Assembly (NCBI GenBank): GCA_900763995.1
Contig: CAAFMK010000063.1
Span: forward strand, 1-17,019
Direction of reading: 5' to 3'
Length of the DNA stretch: 17,019 bases
Origin: an uncultured Oscillospiraceae bacterium
Lineage (GTDB): Bacteria > Bacillota > Clostridia > Oscillospirales > Oscillospiraceae
Of this stretch, positions 1 to 6,709 are shown in pieces. The notes below the pieces were generated by a model. That model had not been told where the DNA came from. It worked only from the letters and a program-made list of their open reading frames with translations, and did no database searches. Both the position numbers and the translations under genes were made by a program. The first letter of the stretch is position 1; the number at the start of each line of letters is the position of its first letter.

Positions 1-36
1 CATAGCACAAATCATGGCACAAATCATGGCACAAAC
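1..36. repeat. Three tandem copies of a 12-bp unit
   Basis: Three head-to-tail copies of CATRGCACAAAY occupy the first bases of the window. The units differ only at position 4 (A in the first copy, G in the others) and at the last base (C in the third copy). The array starts at the window edge, so more copies may lie upstream. It lies downstream of the sirtuin gene stop (which is on the minus strand). I see no gene assignment for it; it could be a minisatellite or the coding repeat of a gene outside the window. Confidence 0.6.
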
Positions 37-110
37 ATCAGGTGTATAACGGCACTATGATGTGATAACACATTTTTCCACCTTTTTTCTGCCCATATCA
101 TACAAGGGAG

Positions 111-172
111 GGGGATGTCTCTATGTCAGCAACGGATCAAGCCATAGATTTACAACGCATCTCTACATCCCC
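111..172. other. Nested inverted repeat in the intergenic stretch after the sirtuin gene
   Basis: An outer 8-bp inverted repeat, GGGGATGT at 111-118 and ACATCCCC at 165-172, encloses an inner 5-bp pair, CTATG at 121-125 and CATAG at 143-147. There is no T tract on either side, so it is not a classical intrinsic terminator. It may be a weak end-of-transcript structure for the sirtuin gene or chance. Confidence 0.25.
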
Positions 173-196
173 ACTCCATATCCTCCGTCTGTGCTT

Positions 197-919
197 CTAC
201 ACACAGATTTTCCCCAACACCTCTCCAATAGGGGCAGAAATCACTAGGTCGGCCTGACGGTCGTAGGGGGTTGGGGTCTTGTTCATCAGCACCAAACGAT
301 CCCCATGGAAATATTGGAGCAGCCCTGCGGCTGGATACACTGCCAGCGATGTTCCACCAACGATCAGCAGATCCGCCCCTTGAATGTCTGCAATGGCACC
401 CTCCAGTACATTCTGATCCAGGCTCTCCTCATAGAGCACTACATCTGGCTTTATCATCCCGCCACAGATACAGACCGGTACACCAGTGCTGTTTTGAACA
501 TACTCCCCTGCGTAAAATTGATGGCACTTTATGCAGTAATTGCGGTGTATTGACCCATGCAACTCCCATACACGCTGGGAGCCTGCCCGCTGGTGCAATC
601 CATCAATATTTTGGGTCACCACACTGCGCAGCTTTCCCGCCTGCTCCAGCTGGGCCAGCTTTTTATGCGCTGCATTGGGCTGCGCAGTAAAGCGCAGCAT
701 CTTCTCCCGGTAGAAACGGTAAAACTCCTCCGGCTGACGGCAAAAGAAGGTGTGGCTCAAAATCTCCTCCGGCGGCCAGGCGTAGCTCTGCTGGTACAGA
801 CCATCCACACTGCGAAAATCCGGAATCCCGGATTCTGTGGACACGCCAGCTCCGCCAAAAAAGACAATGGAGTGACTTTGATCTATCCACTGCTGTAACT
901 TCATTAAGGAATCATTCAT
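197..919 (-). CDS. cobB: NAD-dependent protein deacylase of the Sir2 (sirtuin) family
   Basis: This 240-residue cytoplasmic protein removes acyl groups from lysines using NAD+, giving nicotinamide and O-acetyl-ADP-ribose. The sirtuin signature is complete. The GAGVS and GIPDFR motifs of the NAD pocket are at residues 23-36, TQNIDGLH at 102-109, the catalytic His in ELHGS is H121, and the zinc-binding cysteines are C129, C132, C150 and C152. The C-terminal Rossmann motif GGTSLAVYPAA follows near residue 188. The length is normal for a bacterial sirtuin. The ATG at 919 is preceded by a GAGGGGG ribosome site. The gene stands alone, with no clear strong promoter visible and the uracil permease gene upstream ending in a terminator. 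The family call is secure; the acyl preference (acetyl versus succinyl or other) cannot be read from this alone, and the symbol is by family analogy. Confidence 0.95.
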   Translation of the reverse strand: MNDSLMKLQQWIDQSHSIVFFGGAGVSTESGIPDFRSVDGLYQQSYAWPPEEILSHTFFCRQPEEFYRFYREKMLRFTAQPNAAHKKLAQLEQAGKLRSVVTQNIDGLHQRAGSQRVWELHGSIHRNYCIKCHQFYAGEYVQNSTGVPVCICGGMIKPDVVLYEESLDQNVLEGAIADIQGADLLIVGGTSLAVYPAAGLLQYFHGDRLVLMNKTPTPYDRQADLVISAPIGEVLGKICV

Positions 920-994
920 TGTAATGCCCCCTCACCCACTGTAATGATAGAAAATTCTACCACAAAAGAGGTTGCTTTTCCATGGGTGTAAAAT

Positions 995-1030
995 ATTCAG
1001 GCTGTCAGTCCAGTGGATGACAGCCTGAAT
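995..1030 (-). terminator. Hairpin terminator after the uracil permease gene
   Basis: A perfect 12-bp stem (995-1006 with 1019-1030) with a 12-nt loop lies 9 bp past the permease stop. On the minus strand it is followed by TATTTT, a modest T run. On the plus strand an ACTTTTT stretch follows, so it may also work in that direction. Confidence 0.75.
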
Positions 1031-1038
1031 ACAACTTT

Positions 1039-2415
1039 TTAGACTTTGAAGTTGACAGCAGTATCGCCCTTTTCATCCTCACCGAACTCGTAGTCCTTGC
1101 CGGGTAGGATGGCGTTGAGGATAATACCAGTGAGGGCGGCCACAGCCAGACCGGACAGGCTGATGGTGGCGGAACCGACGGTGAAGCTCACCGCCCCAGA
1201 GTAGTTCAAGCCGATTGCCAGCACCATGATCAAAGCGGCAATGATCACATTCCGGCTGTTGGTAAAGTCCACCTGATTCTCCACCACATTGCGCACACCA
1301 ACAGCGGAGATCATGCCGTAGAGCACCATGGACACGCCGCCCATTGTGGCTGTGGGCATGGCGGAGACCAGGGCTGCAAACTTGGGACTGAAGGAGAACA
1401 CAATGGCAAGCACGGCGGCGATGCGAATCACCTTGGGGTCATAGACCCGGCTCAGGGCCAGCACGCCAGTATTCTCACCATAGGTGGTATTGGCAGGGGC
1501 ACCAAAGAGAGAGGCCAATGAAGTGGCAAATCCGTCACCCATCAGAGTGCGATGGAAGCCGGGGTCCTGCAAATAGTTGCGGCCGCAGGTGGAGGAAATG
1601 GCACACATATCACCGATATGCTCCACCATGGTGGCAAGTGCCAAGGGCATAATGGTCACAGCGGCAGTCAGCAGCATCCCTCTGTCCAGATCGGGGCGGG
1701 CAAACAGCCCAAACAGAGTATCCTCAAAGCGCACAGGCAGTCCCACCCAGGGGGCATCCATCAGCGCCTGAATCTTCATTGGGTCCATGATCTCCATCCC
1801 ATTCAGCTGGCAGATAGCGGCCACAGCATAGGAGCCAATGACACCCAGCAAAATGGGGATGATCTTGATCATTCCCTTGCCCCAGATATTACAGCCCACC
1901 ACAATTCCGATGGCGATCAGTGCAATGGGCCAGCTGGTTCTACAGTTGGAAATGGCGGTGGAGGACAGGGTCAGACCAATGCAGATGATAATTGGCCCGG
2001 TGACGATCGGGGGGAAAAACCGCATCACCTTTTTGGTACCAAACACCTTGAACATAGCTGACAGGACGAGATACATCAGTCCGGCCAGCGCCACGCCAAA
2101 GCAGGCATAGGGCAGCATCTTCCCATTGGCCACCAGATTTCCATTTTCATCGGTGAGCATGGGGGCAATGGCCTGATAGCCCCCAATAAAGGCAAAGGAT
2201 GAGCCCAAAAAGGCGGGCACCTTCCCCTTGGTCAGCAGATGAAACAGCAGAGTTCCAATGCCGGCAAAGAGCAGCGTGGCTGAAACGGACAATCCAGTCA
2301 GGGCCGGAACCAGCACTGTCGCACCAAACATGGCAAACATATGCTGAACACCCAAAACCATCATCTTAGGTGCGCCAAGTACCTTGGCATCATAAGTCGG
2401 TTCATTTTGCTTCAT
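1039..2415 (-). CDS. uraA: Uracil permease, NCS2/NAT family
   Basis: This 458-residue polytopic inner-membrane protein is a probable proton symporter that brings uracil into the cell for pyrimidine salvage. It matches the UraA/PyrP group along its length: QHMFAMFGATVLVP at residues 24-37, GKVPAFLGSSFAF at 64-76, the substrate-site Glu in MVEHIGD (E265), and the family motif NTTYGENTG at 309-317. At the position where xanthine and urate carriers of the NAT family carry Gln (QNxG), this protein has Glu (E314), as in uracil carriers, which supports uracil over xanthine. The C-terminus ends in a charged tail. The ATG at 2415 is preceded by GGGAGGAAAAGG. The gene is transcribed alone behind a leader containing an intrinsic terminator, so expression is probably controlled by attenuation. 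Confidence 0.93.
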   Translation of the reverse strand: MKQNEPTYDAKVLGAPKMMVLGVQHMFAMFGATVLVPALTGLSVSATLLFAGIGTLLFHLLTKGKVPAFLGSSFAFIGGYQAIAPMLTDENGNLVANGKMLPYACFGVALAGLMYLVLSAMFKVFGTKKVMRFFPPIVTGPIIICIGLTLSSTAISNCRTSWPIALIAIGIVVGCNIWGKGMIKIIPILLGVIGSYAVAAICQLNGMEIMDPMKIQALMDAPWVGLPVRFEDTLFGLFARPDLDRGMLLTAAVTIMPLALATMVEHIGDMCAISSTCGRNYLQDPGFHRTLMGDGFATSLASLFGAPANTTYGENTGVLALSRVYDPKVIRIAAVLAIVFSFSPKFAALVSAMPTATMGGVSMVLYGMISAVGVRNVVENQVDFTNSRNVIIAALIMVLAIGLNYSGAVSFTVGSATISLSGLAVAALTGIILNAILPGKDYEFGEDEKGDTAVNFKV

Positions 2416-2447
2416 ATTTTACCTTTTCCTCCCAGTATTATAAACAT

Positions 2448-2484
2448 AAAAAAAGACAACCACATCGTGATTGTCAATACCACG
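2448..2484 (-). promoter_or_regulatory. Attenuator in the uracil permease leader: terminator with competing hairpin
   Basis: Reading the minus strand, GACAATCAC (2475-2467) pairs with GTGGTTGTC (2463-2455) around a GAT loop. Seven T's (2454-2448) follow at once: an intrinsic terminator placed between the promoter and the permease start. A second hairpin, CGTGGT (2484-2479) with ATCACG (2471-2466) and a 7-nt loop, uses the same bases as the terminator 5' arm, so the two cannot form together. This is the layout of a transcription attenuator. The regulator is unknown; PyrR is a reasonable guess for a uracil permease, but I could not see a convincing PyrR site. Confidence 0.7.
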
Positions 2485-2566
2485 CCAAAAAAGGAAAGCT
2501 GACCACAGAGCCATCGCAAGATGTCCAAAACTCCATTGTGATCCACTCTCTTTCACATTCTAAAGT

Positions 2567-2595
2567 ATCATATCAGAAGTTTTGCCAGGATGCAA
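2567..2595 (-). promoter_or_regulatory. Sigma-A promoter of the uracil permease gene
   Basis: On the minus strand, TTGCAT (2595-2590) and TATGAT (2572-2567) are separated by exactly 17 bp. Transcription would start near 2560, giving an untranslated leader of about 145 nt that contains the attenuator. Confidence 0.75.
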
Positions 2596-2664
2596 GAAAA
2601 AATTCTATTTTTCTTAAATTTGTGCCATCTATGTCTATCTCCCACTTCATGTGTACAGTCAGCA

Positions 2665-2690
2665 AGGAGGGGGAACACTGTCCCCCTCCT
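2665..2690 (-). terminator. Hairpin after the iscU/nifU gene
   Basis: A perfect 10-bp inverted repeat, AGGAGGGGGA at 2665-2674 and its complement at 2681-2690, has a 6-nt loop and lies 8 bp past the iscU stop. The T run is poor on the minus strand (TTGCTG), so it may terminate weakly or protect the 3' end of the message. Confidence 0.5.
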
Positions 2691-2698
2691 ACTTTATC

Positions 2699-3145
2699 TT
2701 ACTCCTCGTGACCGTGGTCGTGATCGTGGTCATGGTCACTATCCAGGCCACGGAACAGCTCAGGGTCATAGGCGATATTGTTCTTGTCGTAATAGTCCTT
2801 GACAGCTGCCTTCACAGCCTCCTCTGCCAGCACAGAGCAGTGGATCTTATTGGTGGGCAGTCCATCCAGAGCCTCTACAACGGCCCGGTTGGACAGCTCC
2901 AGAGCCTGATCAATGGATTTGCCCTTGATCATCTCGGTCGCCATAGAGCTGGTGGCGATGGCGGAGCCACAGCCAAAGGTGGTAAACTTCACATCGCTGA
3001 TGATCCCGTCATCAATTTTCAGGGACATACGCATAATATCGCCGCACTTGGCATTGCCTACCTGACCCACACCATCGGCGTTCTCAATCTCACCTACATT
3101 CCGGGGATTCCGGAAGTGGTCCATTACCTTCTCACTGTATAACAT
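2699..3145 (-). CDS. iscU: Fe-S cluster assembly scaffold, IscU/NifU N-terminal type, with His-rich tail
   Basis: This 148-residue cytoplasmic scaffold receives sulfur from the cysteine desulfurase and builds [2Fe-2S] or [4Fe-4S] clusters for transfer to apoproteins. The three cluster cysteines are present at C34 (GNAKCGD), C59 (FGCGSA) and C103 (KIHCSVLA), with the Asp after the first Cys-Gly (D36). The start at 3145 was chosen because MLYSEKVMDHFRNPRNVG is the normal family N-terminus and a GGGAGG site sits just upstream; a longer frame to 3208 exists but runs inside nifS. The gene overlaps the nifS stop by 14 bp, implying translational coupling. An oddity is the acidic/His C-terminus, residues 135-148, with five His alternating mainly with Asp: a likely metal-binding tail not needed for the scaffold fold. 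Confidence 0.93.
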   Translation of the reverse strand: MLYSEKVMDHFRNPRNVGEIENADGVGQVGNAKCGDIMRMSLKIDDGIISDVKFTTFGCGSAIATSSMATEMIKGKSIDQALELSNRAVVEALDGLPTNKIHCSVLAEEAVKAAVKDYYDKNNIAYDPELFRGLDSDHDHDHDHGHEE

Positions 3146-4319
3146 AAGATCTTCCTCCCTTTTGAAGCTCGTCCCACACTGGGGACATAGCCCGCAGCCG
3201 AGACACAATATCTGTGACAGCCTGGATCGTCTGATCCATCTCTTCTTGTGTGTTGTCTGCCTCCATGGACAGGCGCAGGGAACCGTGGGCTACCTCATGG
3301 GGCCGGCCAATGGCCAAAAGCACATGGCTGGGATCCAGAGAGCCTGAGGTACAGGCGGAACCGGAAGAGGCTGCGATCCCCATATCGTCCAACAGCAGAA
3401 GCAGGGACTCGCCCTCAATGCCCTCAAAGCAGAAGTTTACATTGCCGGGCAGGCGGTTCTCCCGGTCGCCGTTCAGGGCGCTGTGAGGGATCTTGGACAG
3501 ACCGGCGATGAGATAGTCCCGCAGCTCACGGGTCTTGCGCTGGTTCTCCTCCATGTTGGTACAGGCGTCCTTCAAGGCCGCTGCCATACCCACAATGGCG
3601 GGCAGGTTCTCAGTGCCAGCCCGCTTGCCCCGCTCCTGTGCTCCGCCCTCAATGAGATTGAGCAGAGGAAGTCCGCGGCGCACATACAGCACACCCACAC
3701 CTCTGGGGCCGTGGAACTTGTGACCGGACAAAGAGAGCATATCGATGTTCTGCTCTGCCACATTCACTGGTAGATGCCCCACTGCCTGAACTGCGTCAGT
3801 GTGGAAGGGGATCCCCTTCTCCTGGCACAGTGCACCGATCTGGGCGATGGGCTGAATGGTGCCCACCTCGTTATTTGCAAACATGATCGTGACCAGTGCG
3901 GTATTCTCCCGAATGGCAGCGGCCACATCCTCCACCTTGACAATGCCGCTAGCATCCACGGGAACCAGGGTGACCTCAAAGCCCTCCCGCTCCAGCCGCT
4001 TCAGTGTGTGCAGTACAGCGTGGTGCTCAATGGTGGTGGAAATAAGATGGGTCTTGCCCTTCCGCTTGCCCAGCTGGGCAGCGCTCATAATGGCCTGGTT
4101 ATCTGCCTCACTGCCGCCGGAGGTGAAGTAAATCTCACGCTCGTTGGCACCGATGCAGGAGGCGATGGCCTCTCTGGCCTTGGTCAATACTTCATTGGCC
4201 TGTTGTCCAGCAGTGTGGAGACTGGAGGGGTTGCCCCAAAAGGTCTCCATACAATCTGTCATTGCCTGCTGGGCCACCTTACTGGTTTTGGTGGTGGCAG
4301 CGTTATCTAAATAGATCAT
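3132..4319 (-). CDS. nifS: Cysteine desulfurase, NifS/IscS type
   Basis: This 395-residue PLP enzyme converts cysteine to alanine and holds the released sulfur as a persulfide for the IscU scaffold. It starts with the family hallmark MIYLDNAATT. EHHAVLH at 98-104 contains the PLP-stacking His (H100), DAVQAVGH at 175-182 the PLP-contacting Asp, and SLSGHKFHGPRG at 196-207 the Schiff-base lysine K201. The active-site loop SSGSACTSG carries the persulfide Cys C323 followed by the long-loop region typical of group I (IscS/NifS) enzymes. The ATG at 4319 is preceded by AGAGGAGC. It forms an operon with iscU (14-bp overlap), lies downstream of the Rrf2 regulator, and has its own promoter near 4418-4446. 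Confidence 0.95.
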   Translation of the reverse strand: MIYLDNAATTKTSKVAQQAMTDCMETFWGNPSSLHTAGQQANEVLTKAREAIASCIGANEREIYFTSGGSEADNQAIMSAAQLGKRKGKTHLISTTIEHHAVLHTLKRLEREGFEVTLVPVDASGIVKVEDVAAAIRENTALVTIMFANNEVGTIQPIAQIGALCQEKGIPFHTDAVQAVGHLPVNVAEQNIDMLSLSGHKFHGPRGVGVLYVRRGLPLLNLIEGGAQERGKRAGTENLPAIVGMAAALKDACTNMEENQRKTRELRDYLIAGLSKIPHSALNGDRENRLPGNVNFCFEGIEGESLLLLLDDMGIAASSGSACTSGSLDPSHVLLAIGRPHEVAHGSLRLSMEADNTQEEMDQTIQAVTDIVSRLRAMSPVWDELQKGGRSYVIQ

Positions 4320-4417
4320 TGCAATGCTCCTCTTTATTCATCGTATCTCACAGACCGAGCTCACAAGATGGGGGCTTTGGCCTGTGTCCTAATAAACATA
4401 TTCCCTTGGTATGATTT

Positions 4418-4446
4418 ATGATAGCATTATAAACCCATCTTGTCAA
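4418..4446 (-). promoter_or_regulatory. Sigma-A promoter of nifS-iscU
   Basis: On the minus strand, consensus TTGACA (4446-4441) and TATCAT (4423-4418) are separated by 17 bp. The -35 box lies inside a 21-bp inverted repeat shared with the rrf2 promoter. Just downstream of the -10 is an imperfect AT-rich inverted repeat (4392-4400 with 4410-4419). Confidence 0.8.
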
Positions 4447-4452
4447 TAGGTT
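4432..4452. promoter_or_regulatory. Putative Rrf2/IscR operator at the nifS promoter
   Basis: Reading the minus strand, this is AACCT-N11-GGGTT with A/T-rich flanks, centred on the -35 box of the nifS promoter. The rrf2 promoter carries AACCT-N11-AGGTT at 4953-4973, with the same length and arm spacing. CC and GG are 13 bp apart in both, which resembles from memory the spacing of cluster-independent (type 2) IscR sites, although the inner bases differ. Binding is inferred. Confidence 0.5.
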
Positions 4453-4475
4453 ATTTCGGAAAAGGTCGTATTTCC

Positions 4476-4925
4476 TCAAATCAGATCCAGCTCAGCCCCT
4501 ATCTTGCCCTCGATCTCCCTGGCCTGGGCGGTGAGCTGTGCCAGAGAAATGCCATCAAAATAGCCCTCGATCAGCTCATTGAGCTCCTTCCACATGGGCA
4601 GGGTAGCACACTTCCCCTTTCTGGGGCAGTCGTTGGTGTCCCGCTCCAGACAGGCGACAGGGGCCAGAGACTGTTCTGTTGCCCGCAGGATCTCACCCAC
4701 TGCGCAGTCCTCCGGAGCTTTTGCCAGCTGATAGCCGCCCCCTTTTCCACGCATTCCGGCCACAAGTCCATCCTGCACCAGCTTTTTCATAATGGCCTCC
4801 AAATATTTTTCCGAAATGCACTGGCGTCGGGCAATGTCCTTCAGGGCCACATAGCCATTTCCATAGTCTGCCGACAGCTCAATCATAACCCGCAAAGCAT
4901 ATCTGCCTTTGGTGGAAATCATCAT
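4476..4925 (-). CDS. iscR: Rrf2-family transcription regulator, IscR-like, probable [2Fe-2S] sensor
   Basis: This 149-residue DNA-binding protein probably senses Fe-S status and controls the adjacent nifS-iscU genes. The N-terminal winged helix begins MISTKGRYALRVMIEL and includes SEKYLEAIMKKL (38-49) and the wing motif GKGGGYQLAK at 60-69. Three cysteines, C92, C100 and C106 (C-x7-C-x5-C), sit where IscR ligates its cluster; the first spacing is two residues longer than the C-x5-C I recall for E. coli IscR. Two ATGs in tandem (4925, 4922) are possible starts, with AGGAAGGTG upstream. It has its own promoter carrying a likely operator, so autoregulation is probable. Cysteine-metabolism Rrf2 proteins (CymR) lack such cysteines, which argues for the IscR type; the symbol is by analogy. 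Confidence 0.87.
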   Translation of the reverse strand: MMISTKGRYALRVMIELSADYGNGYVALKDIARRQCISEKYLEAIMKKLVQDGLVAGMRGKGGGYQLAKAPEDCAVGEILRATEQSLAPVACLERDTNDCPRKGKCATLPMWKELNELIEGYFDGISLAQLTAQAREIEGKIGAELDLI

Positions 4926-4952
4926 ATGGGGGTCACCTTCCTTTCCATTGAA

Positions 4953-4973
4953 AACCTATTATAACAGCAGGTT
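4953..4973. promoter_or_regulatory. Putative Rrf2/IscR operator at the rrf2 promoter
   Basis: An inverted repeat, AACCT at 4953-4957 and AGGTT at 4969-4973, has an 11-bp spacer and covers the -10 box of the rrf2 gene. It is the twin of the site at 4432-4452 in arm sequence, arm spacing and A/T-rich flanks. Confidence 0.5.
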
Positions 4974-4986
4974 AATTGTTTTTCAA
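4958..4986 (-). promoter_or_regulatory. Sigma-A promoter of the rrf2 regulator gene
   Basis: On the minus strand, TTGAAA (4986-4981) and a perfect TATAAT (4963-4958) are separated by 17 bp. Transcription starts about 25 bp upstream of the ATG. Because nifS lies downstream on the same strand with no terminator in the 156-bp gap, read-through into nifS-iscU is possible. Confidence 0.8.
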
Positions 4987-5009
4987 GCATTTCCTTTCCT
5001 GTGCGCCCC

Positions 5010-5038
5010 TTGCAAAATTCCCCTTCTACGCCTATAAT
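5010..5038 (+). promoter_or_regulatory. Sigma-A promoter of the glucosylation cassette
   Basis: TTGCAA (5010-5015) and a perfect TATAAT (5033-5038) are separated by 17 bp, with start of transcription near 5045. It is divergent from the rrf2 promoter; the two -35 boxes are only 23 bp apart, so the promoters may interfere. Confidence 0.75.
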
Positions 5039-5103
5039 ACAGTATATACTTGAAATATGGCGGAGCTGTTCTGCCCATATTTTTCCCATATAGGAGGACA
5101 CTT

Positions 5104-6705
5104 ATGTCAATTGATGCACAAAGTCATCGCCTGTGGCGACACATGGCCCCCGGACAGCGCACAGCCTTTTTCAGCTGTCTGATCGTCGGCTGTCTATGCC
5201 ATCTGTTCGCCTTCACCAACATCATCCCCAACTCAGACGGGCTCAGCCGTGTATTTGATTTACAGCAAATGACGGTGTCTGGGCGATGGTTTCTCCACTG
5301 CGCCTCCTCCCTCAACAGCTTCACTCAGATGCCTGTTGTCATTGGTCTGCTGTCCATGCTCCTGCTGGGGCTGACCGCCATTTTGGTTGTAGATCTGCTA
5401 CGGATGCAAAGCAGGGTGCTGTGCGCTGTCACTGGCGGTGTTATGGCTATCTTCCCATGTATGGGATATACATTTTTATATATGTTCACTGCCAGTGCAT
5501 ACTGTCTGGCTATCTTTTTGTCTGTGCTGTCTGTGTGGCTGGCTGTTCGTGGGCGGCTGGGCTGGCTGCTGGGCGTCATTGCTCTGGCGCTCTCCATGGG
5601 AATCTATCAGGCCTATGCCACAGTGGCCATCTCTTTGTCCCTGCTGGTGATCTTTCGGCAGACCATGAACCCCAGGGCCACCCTCTCCAGCACATTTCAA
5701 ATGGGGCTGAAGCTGGTCGCCTATTTGGCCACCGGGGCCGTGCTTTATTATGGTATTTTGCTTCTGATCCTAAAGGTGAAAAATCTGGAGCTGCTGTCCT
5801 ATCTCGGTATGGATGCCGCCAGTGGAGGGTATCCCTTTCACCAGCTGCCACAGCTGCTTTTTCAGTGCTACAAGCAGGTGGTCAACTTCTTTTTCATTCC
5901 CGGCTCTGCCAATGGCTTTGCTTCCTGGTGGATGGTGGGGCTGGATCTGATCGCACTGCTTCTGGGTCTTATCTTCTTTGTGGTCGGGATGAGGCACAAG
6001 GGACTTTGGAAATCCCCCTGGCGTGTACTGGGCGCTGTGGTGATCGTGGCCCTGCTACCACTGGGGATGAATTTTATGCAGATTCTAAGCCCCTACTCAG
6101 CCCCCACCCCACTGATGAAATACGCTTTCCTGTCCGTCTATCTTCTGGTGCTCCTCACGGCAGATCTGGTAGATGGTCTGCACCAGCGACAAACCTTTGT
6201 CCGTCTTTCCCTGGGTATGTGCGTGCTGTGGAGCATTTCGCTGATGATGTTCTGCCTGAATACCAATAACCTGCTCTATACGGCCTCCCATCAGGCCCAC
6301 AGAGCCACTGAGAGCTACGCCACCCGGCTGCTGGCTCGGATCGAAGGCTGTCCCGGCTATCAGCCGGGGATGGAGATCGCCATTGTGGGGGCAGTCCCCC
6401 CAGAGCAGATCAAGTCCCAGATCCCCAGCTATCAACAGGTGGATCACTACAGTGTACCTATGCACTCAGTACTCCCCCTGAATAAACACATTTACTACTA
6501 CCTGAACAACTGGCTCAACACACCTGTGGATGAGCCCAGTGAGGAAACCATGTCTGCCATCTCCCGCTCCTCAGCGTTCCGAACCATGCCAAAATACCCC
6601 GCTGAGGGCAGTGTACAGATCATTCATGGGCGGGTCGTGGTGCGTATGGCAGATGAATACACCCCAAAATCAGACTATGAGATCGCCTATGAAAACAGGA
6701 GTTGA
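5104..6705 (+). CDS. Multispanning membrane glucosyltransferase, GtrII-type
   Basis: This is a 533-residue integral membrane protein with about ten or more hydrophobic segments through residue ~400, then a soluble C-terminal part (about 410-533) predicted to face outside. The early motif NIIPNSDGLSR (39-49) with an acidic residue after TM1 is typical of GtrII-type glucosyltransferase domains, which transfer glucose from a polyprenyl phosphate carrier to a surface polymer. The start at 5104 was chosen for its AGGAGG site 6 bp upstream; an upstream in-frame ATG at 5050 lacks one and lies near the transcription start. It is followed 4 bp later by a GtrB-type gene and then a GtrA-family gene, the classic three-part cassette, which supports the call more than sequence alone. 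The acceptor is unknown; in a Gram-positive cell teichoic acid or another wall polysaccharide is likely. Confidence 0.75.
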   Translation: MSIDAQSHRLWRHMAPGQRTAFFSCLIVGCLCHLFAFTNIIPNSDGLSRVFDLQQMTVSGRWFLHCASSLNSFTQMPVVIGLLSMLLLGLTAILVVDLLRMQSRVLCAVTGGVMAIFPCMGYTFLYMFTASAYCLAIFLSVLSVWLAVRGRLGWLLGVIALALSMGIYQAYATVAISLSLLVIFRQTMNPRATLSSTFQMGLKLVAYLATGAVLYYGILLLILKVKNLELLSYLGMDAASGGYPFHQLPQLLFQCYKQVVNFFFIPGSANGFASWWMVGLDLIALLLGLIFFVVGMRHKGLWKSPWRVLGAVVIVALLPLGMNFMQILSPYSAPTPLMKYAFLSVYLLVLLTADLVDGLHQRQTFVRLSLGMCVLWSISLMMFCLNTNNLLYTASHQAHRATESYATRLLARIEGCPGYQPGMEIAIVGAVPPEQIKSQIPSYQQVDHYSVPMHSVLPLNKHIYYYLNNWLNTPVDEPSEETMSAISRSSAFRTMPKYPAEGSVQIIHGRVVVRMADEYTPKSDYEIAYENRS

Positions 6706-6709
6706 CACC

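Noticed and set aside
1..36. CRISPR array
   Set aside because: The units are 12 bp and directly adjacent with no spacers, and there are no cas genes.
2476..2560. PyrR binding loop in the permease leader
   Set aside because: An AGAGAG stretch is present, but the rest of the known PyrR anti-antiterminator consensus is not recognisable.
3146..3208. 21-residue N-terminal extension of IscU with four Cys (CLGCGLCPQC), tempting as an extra metal site
   Set aside because: It lies fully inside nifS coding sequence in another frame, and the internal ATG at 3145 has a GGGAGG site and gives the normal IscU N-terminus.
5050..5103. 18-residue N-terminal extension of the GtrII-type protein
   Set aside because: The upstream ATG has no ribosome site and lies within a few bases of the predicted transcription start, whereas the ATG at 5104 follows AGGAGG.
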